Assembly (NCBI RefSeq): GCF_900700375.1
Contig: NC_041717.1
Coordinates: 3,731,001 to 3,795,000, forward strand
DNA length: 64,000 bases
Direction: 5' to 3'
DNA from: Denticeps clupeoides
Lineage: Eukaryota > Chordata > Actinopteri > Clupeiformes > Denticipitidae
How positions within the stretch are numbered: position 1 is the stretch's first letter; the number at the start of each line of letters is the position of its first letter. The notes below the pieces were generated by a model. It worked only from the letters and a program-made list of their open reading frames with translations, ran no database searches and was not told where the DNA came from. Of this stretch, positions 10,443 through 19,020 are shown piece by piece. Made by a program: the position numbers and the translations under genes.

Positions 10443-10988
10443 TTATTTAGAATAAGATTTTTTCATAAACACCTCACCAGATTGTATACATTGAGAGTTT
10501 TTAAACATATCACAATTATAGACATGCGGGTGTAGTTTTTTCACAAATAGCGAGACCTTTTTATCATTTTTAGTCAAGTCGTTGGAATATTTAGATAAAA
10601 CATCTTCATAGCTCAAACCCTTTGACATGTGGTAGAGAACGAATACACAGTGTTTGCCGCACGTAACCGATGATAAATCCTGAACCTGTTTATTTGAAAA
10701 TTGTACATTGTAACATGTAGTTTTTAGGAATTTATAAACGGTTGACGGAAACATCTTGCTGTCTGGCCTGTTTCCAAAACTGTCAAAAAAACAACCGACA
10801 CGGTCTTCAGTTATGTACACAGCTAACCAGTGTTCACCCGGTTGGTCCGAACTGTGTGTGTTAATTATCACAGATGCTGGTAATGTTGCCACGGGTCTTT
10901 TGGGTAATTGGTCGGACGGCAGTACGCCTAAAAAACACGTGTTTGTGGAGATTTTGTCCATAATATTTAATAGTTGTACGGTGTTCAT
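10443..10988 (-). CDS. Polinton adenain-like cysteine protease
   Basis: The 181-residue frame has the order expected for adenovirus-type maturation proteases: EHW (histidine) near residue 53, an FDSFG block near 69, and a CGKHC cysteine block near 110. It would process virion proteins. It is the promoter-distal gene of the leftward capsid block, four bases below the major capsid gene. Confidence 0.88.
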   Translation of the reverse strand: MNTVQLLNIMDKISTNTCFLGVLPSDQLPKRPVATLPASVIINTHSSDQPGEHWLAVYITEDRVGCFFDSFGNRPDSKMFPSTVYKFLKTTCYNVQFSNKQVQDLSSVTCGKHCVFVLYHMSKGLSYEDVLSKYSNDLTKNDKKVSLFVKKLHPHVYNCDMFKNSQCIQSGEVFMKKSYSK

Positions 10989-10992
10989 TAAT

Positions 10993-12300
10993 TCAGTAGT
11001 GGTTCACAAGAATCTGCCTGCGATTGGACACTTCAATTATGCTATCAAATATAGCGTAAACTATTAAATTGATAGTGTTTCGAAGTGGTTGTCTAAAACG
11101 CATTTCCAATCTGATGTTCCCTGATCTAATTAATGACATGTGTTGGCTGCATTCTTCGTCCGGCGTGAGGTTAAAAGCGTAGAGTGTGTAACCGTTCAAG
11201 AAATCCTCTCTGTCGATAGACAATGCCCGATTTTTTAGATGTCTGCCGGTTGATAACGCCAACTGATAAAACTCTCTTATAGCAGAACCTTCTATGTACT
11301 GTGGTTGAAACGGCTTGGCAGGGAATTGCTGTCCGTCCACATACACTGCTAGGAATTCTAAATCATAATGTTTGAATGCAAAAGGGTTTTTAGCATAAGA
11401 TCCTGAAAATGAGTCATTATCAACCATCCCAATCACAATGGCTTTTGGTAGTGTCCCCAAAAACAGGTTTTCCTGATTAGCGACGCGTGTTCCGGTGGGC
11501 ACGGAGAAATTTTTTAAGTATACCCTGTCGATAGGATATTTAGCTGTTGCTGTGAGTAATGCCTGTGCATGTCCCAACCTGACAGCTGGTGACACTGAAA
11601 CCTTTTTAACAAACATGGACGCTGCCAGTATGTTTATTTTATAACCCAAATTGTCACTGCGCATTAAGCAAAATTCATCTTTAGCACGTGTTAATCGAAT
11701 TTTTATATCAACGCCGTTCAACATGAGTTTTTCTTGAAAAAAGATATCGCTGTGTATGGGAGATAATAATTCAACAACGCTACTAGCATTAGTGAATGCG
11801 GCCCTCTTGTTCAACCCCCGGTTTGCTCCAGCCGGATCCGCAGTATCCATATGACCCGCAGTATCCTTGTAAAATAGGCCCGCTGAGAAAAGCGTTTCGA
11901 GCGCATGACGGTCATAATTTATCAAACACTCAAGAAGACTTCTGTACGGGTATGTATTTGAACTCTGTGAGATCAGCCGATCCCCCAGGGATACGTCGAC
12001 CTGTGAAAATATTGTAGCTCCGGGGTAATTAACCAAGCCGACTGGTGCACCCTCATCTATATCGGTGCCATCCGGTTTAGTGATCTTGAGTCTTGTGTAT
12101 AAAAGTGTATTGTTTAAATCAATATAGTCTTCACCGTTTCCAGCTATGAAAAACTCCAGGGGTGCAGAGTCAGTCAGTGCCGAGATAGGCGGTACTTCGA
12201 TGTATGTACTTTTTTCTATAGACAACTGCGTCATGGGGACTGTAAACAAATCCAACTCTGACTTTACGCATTCATCGGACATCCCGTGTATTAACGCCAT
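10993..12300 (-). CDS. Polinton major capsid protein (double jelly roll)
   Basis: This is a 435-residue frame of the type often annotated in fish and invertebrate genomes as F54H12.2-like, the Polinton major capsid protein. Size, position between protease and small basic protein, and sequence style (for example YPYRSLLECLINYD and DRVYLKNFSVPTGTR) agree. It would form the hexon-like shell. The frame is uninterrupted. Confidence 0.88.
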   Translation of the reverse strand: MALIHGMSDECVKSELDLFTVPMTQLSIEKSTYIEVPPISALTDSAPLEFFIAGNGEDYIDLNNTLLYTRLKITKPDGTDIDEGAPVGLVNYPGATIFSQVDVSLGDRLISQSSNTYPYRSLLECLINYDRHALETLFSAGLFYKDTAGHMDTADPAGANRGLNKRAAFTNASSVVELLSPIHSDIFFQEKLMLNGVDIKIRLTRAKDEFCLMRSDNLGYKINILAASMFVKKVSVSPAVRLGHAQALLTATAKYPIDRVYLKNFSVPTGTRVANQENLFLGTLPKAIVIGMVDNDSFSGSYAKNPFAFKHYDLEFLAVYVDGQQFPAKPFQPQYIEGSAIREFYQLALSTGRHLKNRALSIDREDFLNGYTLYAFNLTPDEECSQHMSLIRSGNIRLEMRFRQPLRNTINLIVYAIFDSIIEVSNRRQILVNHY

Positions 12301-12302
12301 GA

Positions 12303-12761
12303 CTAAAAGATGTTTTTTAAATTTCTTTTAGTCCGATACTCATGCATGCGTTGTTTACCCCTCGAGTTTCTTTTAGACACTGAGTTTTGTTTCTTCTTTA
12401 CTTTGCTTTTCTTGCCATGTGTGATTCGTTTTACACCCGGTGGTTTGTGTTCATATCGCCTGTTCATTACCATCATACCTGAACCATCTTGTCCAACATC
12501 ATTTTGTCTAGGTCTCATGACATTCGTTACTACATCGGTAACAATCTTCTTTGCCGCCGATTTTAGATGGGGTTTTGCTATAGCGAAACCTTTTTTCAAT
12601 AGCGGTAGTGCCATTCGGAAAAGACCTCGGAAAATACCGCCAAGCCCTGCGCCGTACATGGAAGGGGCGCCATAAAAACCTGGAATCCCACCCCCCGCTT
12701 GGTTTTGATAATACGTCACATAACGATGAGGGTCTATCGTGTACGGATTAAAAGCCTTCAT
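12303..12761 (-). CDS. Polinton small basic core-like protein
   Basis: The product has 152 residues. A Gly/Tyr-rich N-terminus leads to GLGGIFRGLFRMALPLLKKG, an amphipathic stretch like adenovirus core or pX-type peptides, then a very basic C-terminus. It lies two bases from the major capsid gene. A DNA-binding virion-core role is inferred from composition and position only. Confidence 0.65.
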   Translation of the reverse strand: MKAFNPYTIDPHRYVTYYQNQAGGGIPGFYGAPSMYGAGLGGIFRGLFRMALPLLKKGFAIAKPHLKSAAKKIVTDVVTNVMRPRQNDVGQDGSGMMVMNRRYEHKPPGVKRITHGKKSKVKKKQNSVSKRNSRGKQRMHEYRTKRNLKNIF

Positions 12762-12767
12762 AGTTTC

Positions 12768-13538
12768 TCAAATTCTTTGAGATTGTTTCATGGGTCTGAA
12801 GTGTAGTTTTGTAACCACCTTGCCGTACTTAAATGGTATGACACAATTCTGATCTGATTTCACTTCTACAGCTATATCGCTGATGTGTGATTTCGAAACA
12901 CGTACGTAGTGCGCTCTGTCATACTTGACTGTGACAAACTCTTTGTTTTTCCCGGTTATATGTACACATCGTAGAAGGGGTACAAAATAGTCACCCACCG
13001 CCTGATATTCTATAAAGTCTGTATAGACAAAAAGGCTATATTCGCCACCATACAGGTCGGCCGGATATGATGCATATGATCGACTCAACGGATCCACAGT
13101 AATGCTTGCGTCAAAAAATTCATTATTCTTAAATCCTAAAATAATCCTAAGATTGCCTGATATCGCTATGGTGACAGGTTTGTTCGAATAGACATAAACC
13201 TTATTAATAAGGTCATCATAACCAAATGTAACACCGTGTACCCTGGTATAGCCGCTTATCTCTTTGACTATGTCTGTAATGCTTGTGTAATAACCTACGC
13301 GTATTGTAACATCCAATCTCTCCCCTGTTATATTATTGGTCAAAAAGATGGTTTTGTCATCCTCTCCAAAAGTCGGCCATGATCGCGGGTACTGGAATTC
13401 AATCAGCGCTACTTCCCAATCGCTCTTTAAAATAATAGGTTTCGCGAGTTTGGTCCTATACTTTGATATGGTATTATCAGGATATACGCTCTGTGAGGCA
13501 TTACACGGCAGGGTTACATAAAAGCCTTCGTCCCCCAT
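12768..13538 (-). CDS. Polinton minor capsid protein (penton-like)
   Basis: The 256-residue, beta-rich protein starts with MGDEGFYVTLPCNAS. An N-terminal strand region with a WEVALIEFQYP segment is typical of Polinton minor capsid proteins. It lies beside the integrase and core genes in the usual leftward block, and the frame is uninterrupted. Confidence 0.82.
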   Translation of the reverse strand: MGDEGFYVTLPCNASQSVYPDNTISKYRTKLAKPIILKSDWEVALIEFQYPRSWPTFGEDDKTIFLTNNITGERLDVTIRVGYYTSITDIVKEISGYTRVHGVTFGYDDLINKVYVYSNKPVTIAISGNLRIILGFKNNEFFDASITVDPLSRSYASYPADLYGGEYSLFVYTDFIEYQAVGDYFVPLLRCVHITGKNKEFVTVKYDRAHYVRVSKSHISDIAVEVKSDQNCVIPFKYGKVVTKLHFRPMKQSQRI

Positions 13539-13584
13539 GGTGTTGTTTTATCGTGAATGAAAGACTGATTCTGGAACAAACTAT

Positions 13585-14712
13585 TTAAACATCTACTACA
13601 TCTTTTTCATCAACCCAAGAGTTAAATTTTTCAGGCCACCCCAACCACTTCACAAAGACCATACGTCTTTTCCCCATGTTCTTCCTTTCCAAAATTTTCT
13701 CAACTTTAAACGGTTTATTACTGATTAGTTTGATCTTTTGCAATTCTTCTTCATAAAAGGTACCGTCTATTATATCGCCGTCATAATCTACCAATTTGTA
13801 GACCGGTGGATTACGCGGGATACATGCTGATATAGTAAAGAATTCATCTGTGAAGTTTTGTTCATATCCTTTTGTGAATGCACCTCTTGCTTTAGAAATT
13901 CTTACAACGTCGCCTGTTTTGTAATTGAACGTAACATTTTTCTGCTTCGCATCGTTCACACCGTACAATGACTGAAACACTCGTGCTTCATTTGTAGAGC
14001 AGACCTGTGCAGGTTTCATTTTAATGCTACGATGGTAGCTGGCATTGTATGATTTTATTAAATCAGGAAGTACGTCTATATACCTTTTAGAATTGACCGA
14101 TGTCAGATATCGCCACATTCTACCCTTAATAGTCCTGTTAAAACGTTCGATAACGCTTGCCTTTAATTCGCTACCTGTGGCAAAATGGGTGATGCTGTGT
14201 TTTCTCATTAGATTTTGAAATCCTTTGTTGAAAAACTCCTTTCCTCGATCGGTCTGTAATTTTTGAGGTACTCGTCCTTCCTTTAGAATAGTTTCAAATG
14301 CTCTAGTCACCTCAGCTCCGGTCTTGTTTTTTAAAATACGAGCCCACGCATGTTTACTAAAAACATCTATACACGTTAACATGAATTTATAACCATCGTT
14401 TTCCTTTGAATACATAGACATGTCAACAAGATCTGCTTGGAATTGTTTGTCTATACCATACACCACGACTCTATTCCGCTTGTATTTTAAACGCGCTGGT
14501 TTGTGTAACGTGTATGCATCCTCCCCTGATAACCAGTCAGAAACCATCTTATTAGACATCCTGACCCCTGTATTTTTAAACACGGCATCTTTTAACCTTG
14601 TTTTACCACTGAAGGAGCCCTCGCTGTCTGGCGCATAGTAGTATTTTTTTAAAAGGTCAGTCATGATGGGTTGCTTCGTGAAATAATGACACATTCTATT
14701 TTGGTCACACAT
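13585..14712 (-). CDS. Polinton integrase with chromodomain
   Basis: The 375-residue protein has a retrovirus-type DDE core: a first Asp in QADLVDMS, a second in QTDRGKEF, and a Glu in VIERFNR. A C-terminal chromodomain (VEKILERKN to WLGWPEKFNSW) follows. This enzyme inserts the element and accounts for the 6-bp target duplication seen at its ends. Confidence 0.93.
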   Translation of the reverse strand: MCDQNRMCHYFTKQPIMTDLLKKYYYAPDSEGSFSGKTRLKDAVFKNTGVRMSNKMVSDWLSGEDAYTLHKPARLKYKRNRVVVYGIDKQFQADLVDMSMYSKENDGYKFMLTCIDVFSKHAWARILKNKTGAEVTRAFETILKEGRVPQKLQTDRGKEFFNKGFQNLMRKHSITHFATGSELKASVIERFNRTIKGRMWRYLTSVNSKRYIDVLPDLIKSYNASYHRSIKMKPAQVCSTNEARVFQSLYGVNDAKQKNVTFNYKTGDVVRISKARGAFTKGYEQNFTDEFFTISACIPRNPPVYKLVDYDGDIIDGTFYEEELQKIKLISNKPFKVEKILERKNMGKRRMVFVKWLGWPEKFNSWVDEKDVVDV

Positions 14713-14850
14713 TATTTATTTTCAAATTATGCGTTGTCGAGGTATTGTAAAAATTTCACACATATGTCTAAATCTCTCTCAATAAGGTATAAACATTCAT
14801 CATGACATTTTCAGATTTAACAAAATCTTTTGACAGACTGAAACCCATGT

Positions 14851-15483
14851 TTACAGAACAGCCTTCTCACCCCAGCTCTTTAGCGATTCATAAATTACAT
14901 CAGCACTTTGTGAGTCAGCAAGCCTCTCAGTCATCTGATCCAGCCTCTGGAAAAAGAAAGGTTCATCTTCTAATTCGTAGGCCAGCGCCCCCACAGCACC
15001 GTTGATTTTCTGAGGATGTACATAGAGGCCGCACGCTGTTAGAACGTTTGTGATGAGGTGGTGTGTCTCAGGCTGGAAAAGTCTCTGCTTTATCTTGTCC
15101 ATGTTGGTAATGTAGAAATATCCCTCCGGCTCATAGAGACACGGGTGTTGGGTCTGACTCGGATGGTCCACCATGCAGCCGTAACAGGTCTCCCGTAGCA
15201 GTTGTCCGACGATGTTTTGGAGGATTCTGCACACGCAAAACTTTATGGTTTTAAAAGCTTTTAGTGTGGAACAAGTCAATTCGTCGCCATCCCACGGGTT
15301 TGAGACATCGCCCACATGTGTCGCCGCCGGTGGTGGCTCCTCATCAGAGGTTTGCAACGACGGGATGTCTACCAATGGTCCAGGCATGTATGTCAAATTC
15401 TGCAACCCCAGACTGTCACCCAGTTTGTCGATCCAACAACAGTCTTCAACAGCATCAGCTGCACCATTCAGTCTAACAGCCAT
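14851..15483 (-). CDS. Polinton accessory protein with Cys/His motif
   Basis: The 210-residue frame holds a clear CYGCMVDHPSQTQHPC block near residue 98 (CxxC, then H-PSQ-x-x-H-x-C), which looks like a small zinc-binding site. The N-terminal third is acidic. I have a memory of this motif type in accessory proteins of aquatic-animal DNA viruses and Polintons, but cannot name a family. Function is unknown. Confidence 0.6.
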   Translation of the reverse strand: MAVRLNGAADAVEDCCWIDKLGDSLGLQNLTYMPGPLVDIPSLQTSDEEPPPAATHVGDVSNPWDGDELTCSTLKAFKTIKFCVCRILQNIVGQLLRETCYGCMVDHPSQTQHPCLYEPEGYFYITNMDKIKQRLFQPETHHLITNVLTACGLYVHPQKINGAVGALAYELEDEPFFFQRLDQMTERLADSQSADVIYESLKSWGEKAVL

Positions 15484-15516
15484 GACTTAACAGAACCTGT
15501 GATCACCCAGATTGTG

Positions 15517-16245
15517 TTAGGGGTCTGAGGTCCTGTTCTGCTTTTTAATGGTTAGCCGGTGTGGGGGTGGTTCAGGGTGTGACGTGGCATTGTCACACTC
15601 CACCTCCCCATGAAAAAGACACACCCTGATTTCGTTGTATCCGGCCAAAATATCGCTCCATTTAAACAATCTGTCAATCTTCTTGAAGACGTTGTGGAGT
15701 ATGGCCACATCACACCACGGGTACATCACTTTCACATCCTTTGGCGATCCATACACACGGCGTTCACCGTCTGGCACCACACGACTGACATTCTTACCAC
15801 TACACACGTAAATGTAAGACTCTGATTTCCGCTCTTGACATCCACCACACATGTAGTAGTGATTTTGATCCGTAGCACCGGTCCACGATATGTAGAAAGG
15901 CCCCGTATTTACATCTTCAATCTTTTTCCACCCGTTATTCTTGAACAAACACCAGTCTTCAGCATAAAACGACACACACAATTGGTCGTCCGGTGTAAAC
16001 TCCTGGTCCGTGTCCACCGAGTACAGTCTCACATGACGCTCCTTCTTGTCAAAAATATAAACGCCGACACGTCCATCGGATAACATCCATTCGTATTCTT
16101 CACAGCCACCAGGGTTCTGAAGAAAATTCACCAAGGATCGTGGCCTTCTCCTTTTTGGCGCAAATGGTGTATCACAAACTATCCTGTTTGTAACAGGCGT
16201 AGGCGTAATACGTCTCTTCATAGCTGCACCAAGCGGGCTGCCCAT
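15517..16245 (-). CDS. Polinton accessory protein, unknown (242 aa)
   Basis: This is the gene nearest the right end, read leftward. A basic arginine-rich N-terminus (KRRRPRS) could be a nuclear-localisation signal. A compact Trp/Cys-containing middle follows, with CGGCQERKSESYIYVC. It lies 33 bases from the neighbouring accessory gene, suggesting a shared transcript. The family is not recognised. Confidence 0.55.
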   Translation of the reverse strand: MGSPLGAAMKRRITPTPVTNRIVCDTPFAPKRRRPRSLVNFLQNPGGCEEYEWMLSDGRVGVYIFDKKERHVRLYSVDTDQEFTPDDQLCVSFYAEDWCLFKNNGWKKIEDVNTGPFYISWTGATDQNHYYMCGGCQERKSESYIYVCSGKNVSRVVPDGERRVYGSPKDVKVMYPWCDVAILHNVFKKIDRLFKWSDILAGYNEIRVCLFHGEVECDNATSHPEPPPHRLTIKKQNRTSDP

Positions 16246-16399
16246 TGTAACAGAATCTGTTGTACTCTGTTCAGAGACATCCTACGCCTCTTTTATTACC
16301 CTATGCCATCATGGTAAACACACACACACACACACACACAACACCTTAGCCATAGGCATGGGTTGGGTTAGAGAAGGGTCAGGGAGAAGGGGAGGAGGT
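16246..16399. other. Polinton right non-coding end with (CA)n
   Basis: This short gap between the last gene and the right TIR holds a CACACA run at about 16319-16340. It is the likely promoter region of the leftward block, but I see no distinct TATA box. Confidence 0.5.
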
Positions 16400-16656
16400 C
16401 ATAAATTACGCGCTGGTGTCCGTGGAGAAGGGGAGAAGGGGAGAAGGGAAGGAGGTCATAAATAACGCGCAGGGTGTCCGGTGGAGAAGGGGAGAAGGCT
16501 AGGAGGTCATAAATTATGCGCACAGTGTCCAGTGTCCAGTGGAGAAGGGGAGAAGGGGAGAAAGTAGAAGGGTAGATGGTCATAAATAACGCGCTTTTTC
16601 CTCATACAGATATGTCATCAATCATTTTTGACATAAAGTATATTTTAATCACTACT
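16400..16656 (-). repeat. Polinton right terminal inverted repeat
   Basis: This is the reverse complement of the left end. It holds four cores of the subrepeat against three on the left, so the two TIRs differ in subrepeat number while their outer parts are nearly identical. Confidence 0.9.
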
Positions 16657-16662
16657 GACGCA
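16657..16662. repeat. Target-site duplication GACGCA, right copy
   Basis: This is the second copy of the six-base host target, directly followed by the same host sequence as at the empty sites in units 2-4. Confidence 0.95.
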
Positions 16663-17088
16663 GCAGACATATCTGAGCAGCACATTTGGGGAGACAGTGA
16701 GGCAAGTTGGCAATACTTTTTGATTTGTTTCTGACAAGTTTGGAGAAGATTTTGACTTGATCTGAGGACCAAGAGCAGAAGGTGAGTCCAGGCCCTGCAG
16801 GCTCAGTGTAGTCCAGAAAAGACACAAGCCCTCTGTTTCAACAAAAACAAACCAGGACATTCGACAAAGCCTTGAAGACGAGAGGGTGGGCTGCGGCAGA
16901 AGAGACGAAGAGGGAGACACCAGTGCCAAAACCAATAAATACTTCAAGTACCAAGAAATATACCACATTTACAATAAAAAAATATTAAAATAATCACCTT
17001 CTTCATCACCACCACATGCTGCACCAGTTTGCATCAATAAACAAACCCTTAATGATTCATCAGATCAAGAGCCAGGAGGTCCATTCAC
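16663..17088 (-). other. CAMSAP-derived 3' flank, part right of the Polinton
   Basis: This is 3' UTR-like sequence below the CAMSAP exon. On the minus strand of units 2-4 it contains long stop-free stretches (for example 59759-60259) with hydrophobic translations. The frame is not shared by all copies, so I do not call a protein. In units 2 and 3 a SINE interrupts it. Confidence 0.5.
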
Positions 17089-17723
17089 TCAAGCAACCAA
17101 AGAGTCAGTCCAGCTCACACCACTTTTTAGAATTTGTTTTTGTTCAAAATAGTTTTTTGCAGAGCACAGGTCCAAACATCCTTCATCTCCTCTCAACTCT
17201 TTCCCACTCATATTCTTCTTGGGCCAAGCCGGTCTCTTGACCTGCCACAGGTGGTTGTGGATGGTGAGGGCATCCACGCTGACAGACACCGTTTTGGCAG
17301 GGATGACTGTGAACTGCTTGCGGTCTGAGCTGTACTTGTACAGCTTGTCAATCATTTTTTTGCTGATGTTCTTGGGCCCGGTGCCTGGATATCTTCTGGA
17401 TATCTTCCGTGTCAGGGAAGTAGGAGTAGAGAGCTCGGAACTGACAGCCACCATCACGGAACAGGATCATAAGGTGGTTTGATTCACACTTTTCTAGCTC
17501 CTACAGAGAAAAACAACCCTTCTGTGACAAATGCGTTAAGCAGCATTTAATTGAAAACTAACGCTTTAATGGTGGGTGCAAGTGGGATGCAAGTGACAAC
17601 TCACCTCGAGGATTGAGTTTTTCTGAGCTTCATTTACTTTCCCAGCCAAACAGCAATGAGAGATGGCATTGTGAATGATTGGCTTGTTTGATTTTGCACT
17701 TGGTTCCTTGAAAAGTTTTGGAC
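17089..17723 (-). pseudogene. CAMSAP1-like CKK exons, unit 1, disrupted
   Basis: Two exons are seen. The first (17605-17723) encodes GPKLFKEPSAKSNKP, the start of the CKK domain that binds microtubule minus ends. The second (from 17500 down) encodes the rest, including KKMIDKLYKYSSDRKQF. Compared with units 2-4 the second exon has one extra base near 17387-17392 that shifts the frame inside CKK, and a change at the old stop that lengthens the ORF to 17089. No upstream CAMSAP exon (CH or coiled-coil region) is present; a LINE lies there instead. It is probably dead. Confidence 0.8.
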
Positions 17724-17758
17724 CTAAAGAGAGAAAGTGGGGAGGGTGCACGCATTAA

Positions 17759-17778
17759 TAAAAAAAAAAAAAAAAAAA
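17759..17778. repeat. Poly-A tract
   Basis: A run of A residues stands between the CAMSAP exon and the LINE fragment in every unit, with slightly different lengths. It may be the tail of an old retroposed piece. Confidence 0.5.
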
Positions 17779-17789
17779 CACCATCAGTC

Positions 17790-18757
17790 GTTACGAGTGA
17801 GGAGCCTTTGATTGAGCTTTTACCAGTATATTCAGCCATGGAGGTGGAAGTTATGGAAGACGCAGTTGAGCCATTGTCCCAGTCCCTCTCAGTTGTCTGG
17901 CTGGAGTTGCGGCTAAGGCCAGGGAAAGACTCAGGTCTTTTGGGGTGAAGAGCTCACTCTTGAAGACTCTTTTATGACTCTGTTGTGGCCTCAGCCATCT
18001 TTTATGGTGTGGTCTGCTGGGGAGGTAGCATCTCTGCTGGGGACAGAAAGAGGCTGAACAGGAGGGCCAGCTCTGTTCTAGGATGCCCTCTGGACCCAGT
18101 GGAGGTGGTATTGACAGGTGAATGGTGGCTAAGCTATCATCCCTGCTGGGCAACATCTCCCACCCCATGCAGGAGACCCTGACAGGACTGAGCAGCTCCT
18201 TCAGTGGCAAGCTGTGGCACCAACGATGTGGGATGGAGAGATTCAGAAGTCCTTTCCTGCCAACTGCTGTCAGGCTCTACAACAGCTGACCACACAAACA
18301 CACATCCAGTACACCATCTCCACTTCTCTTAACTGCAATATGTCTATATCTACCTACACAACCAGTACACCATCTCCACTTCTCTTAACTGCAATATGTC
18401 TATATCTACCTACACAACCAGTACACCATCTCCACTTCTCTTAACTGCAATATGTCTATATCTACCTACACAACCAGTACACCATCTCCACTTCTCTTAA
18501 CTGCAATTCTTCTGTATCTACCTACTTTGTACATATGTAACATCTTGCAAAAAATAAATGTATATACACACATATTTTTACCACTCACATTCACTGTTTT
18601 ATACTATTCTAGGACTATTTATTTGCTTGTTTGTACAGTGAACATTTATATTATACAGTCCGTGCTGTTGTCTGTTGCTGCTTGTACTGTCCACTTCCTG
18701 CCATGACAATGTAAATTGGACTAATAAAGGATCATCTTATCTTATCTTATCTTAACA
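17790..18757 (+). mobile_element. LINE 3' fragment with minisatellite, unit 1
   Basis: The plus-strand translation, in pieces, resembles the C-terminal end of fish non-LTR retrotransposon polymerases (FYGVVCWGGSISAGDRKR, RASSVLGCPLDPVEVV). It is followed by a non-coding tail ending in CTTAT repeats. The tail contains a 56-bp unit repeated four times from 18307 (18307, 18363, 18419, 18475). The coding part is interrupted, so this is a dead 5'-truncated copy of a jockey/CR1/Rex1-type LINE; the exact clade is uncertain. Confidence 0.75.
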
Positions 18758-18764
18758 GAGCCAC

Positions 18765-19020
18765 ATTTATACACAATAACCAGTCAGTATGTAACAGTGG
18801 AACAACAATTTATTACACAATTTCAAATTACATTATGTGGGTAATAACACTGAAAAAAATGTGAAATAATTGTCAGAAAGGGAAATTCAAAACAGAACTA
18901 TATACAGTTTTAATAAGATCGATTGAATATACAGCAAAAATATACTTATAAATAAAATATACATTTAAATACAATGAAATTAAAAGATTAATAAGAACAC
19001 TTTACAATTATTTGCAATCT
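18765..19020 (-). other. 3' UTR-like segment below the transmembrane exons, unit 1
   Basis: This AT-rich sequence lies after the stop at 19021. Its part at 18769-18870 (ACACAATAACCAGTCAGT, GTAACAGTGGAA) is clearly related to 23564-23705 in the same unit, which lies beyond the kinase 5' end. This suggests an older duplication of the same 3' UTR. Confidence 0.5.

Larger units (their letters stand above)
1539..16656. mobile_element. Polinton/Maverick element, apparently whole
   Basis: The 15,118-bp element begins AG and ends CT, as Polintons do. It has terminal inverted repeats of about 220 bp and a 6-bp target duplication. It carries the standard set: protein-primed DNA polymerase B, packaging ATPase, adenovirus-type cysteine protease, major and minor capsid proteins and a retrovirus-like integrase with chromodomain, plus accessory genes. 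Rightward genes occupy the left half and leftward genes the right half, converging near 10.4 kb. I see no obvious break in the main reading frames. The nearly identical TIRs and three empty sister sites make it young. Confidence 0.97.
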
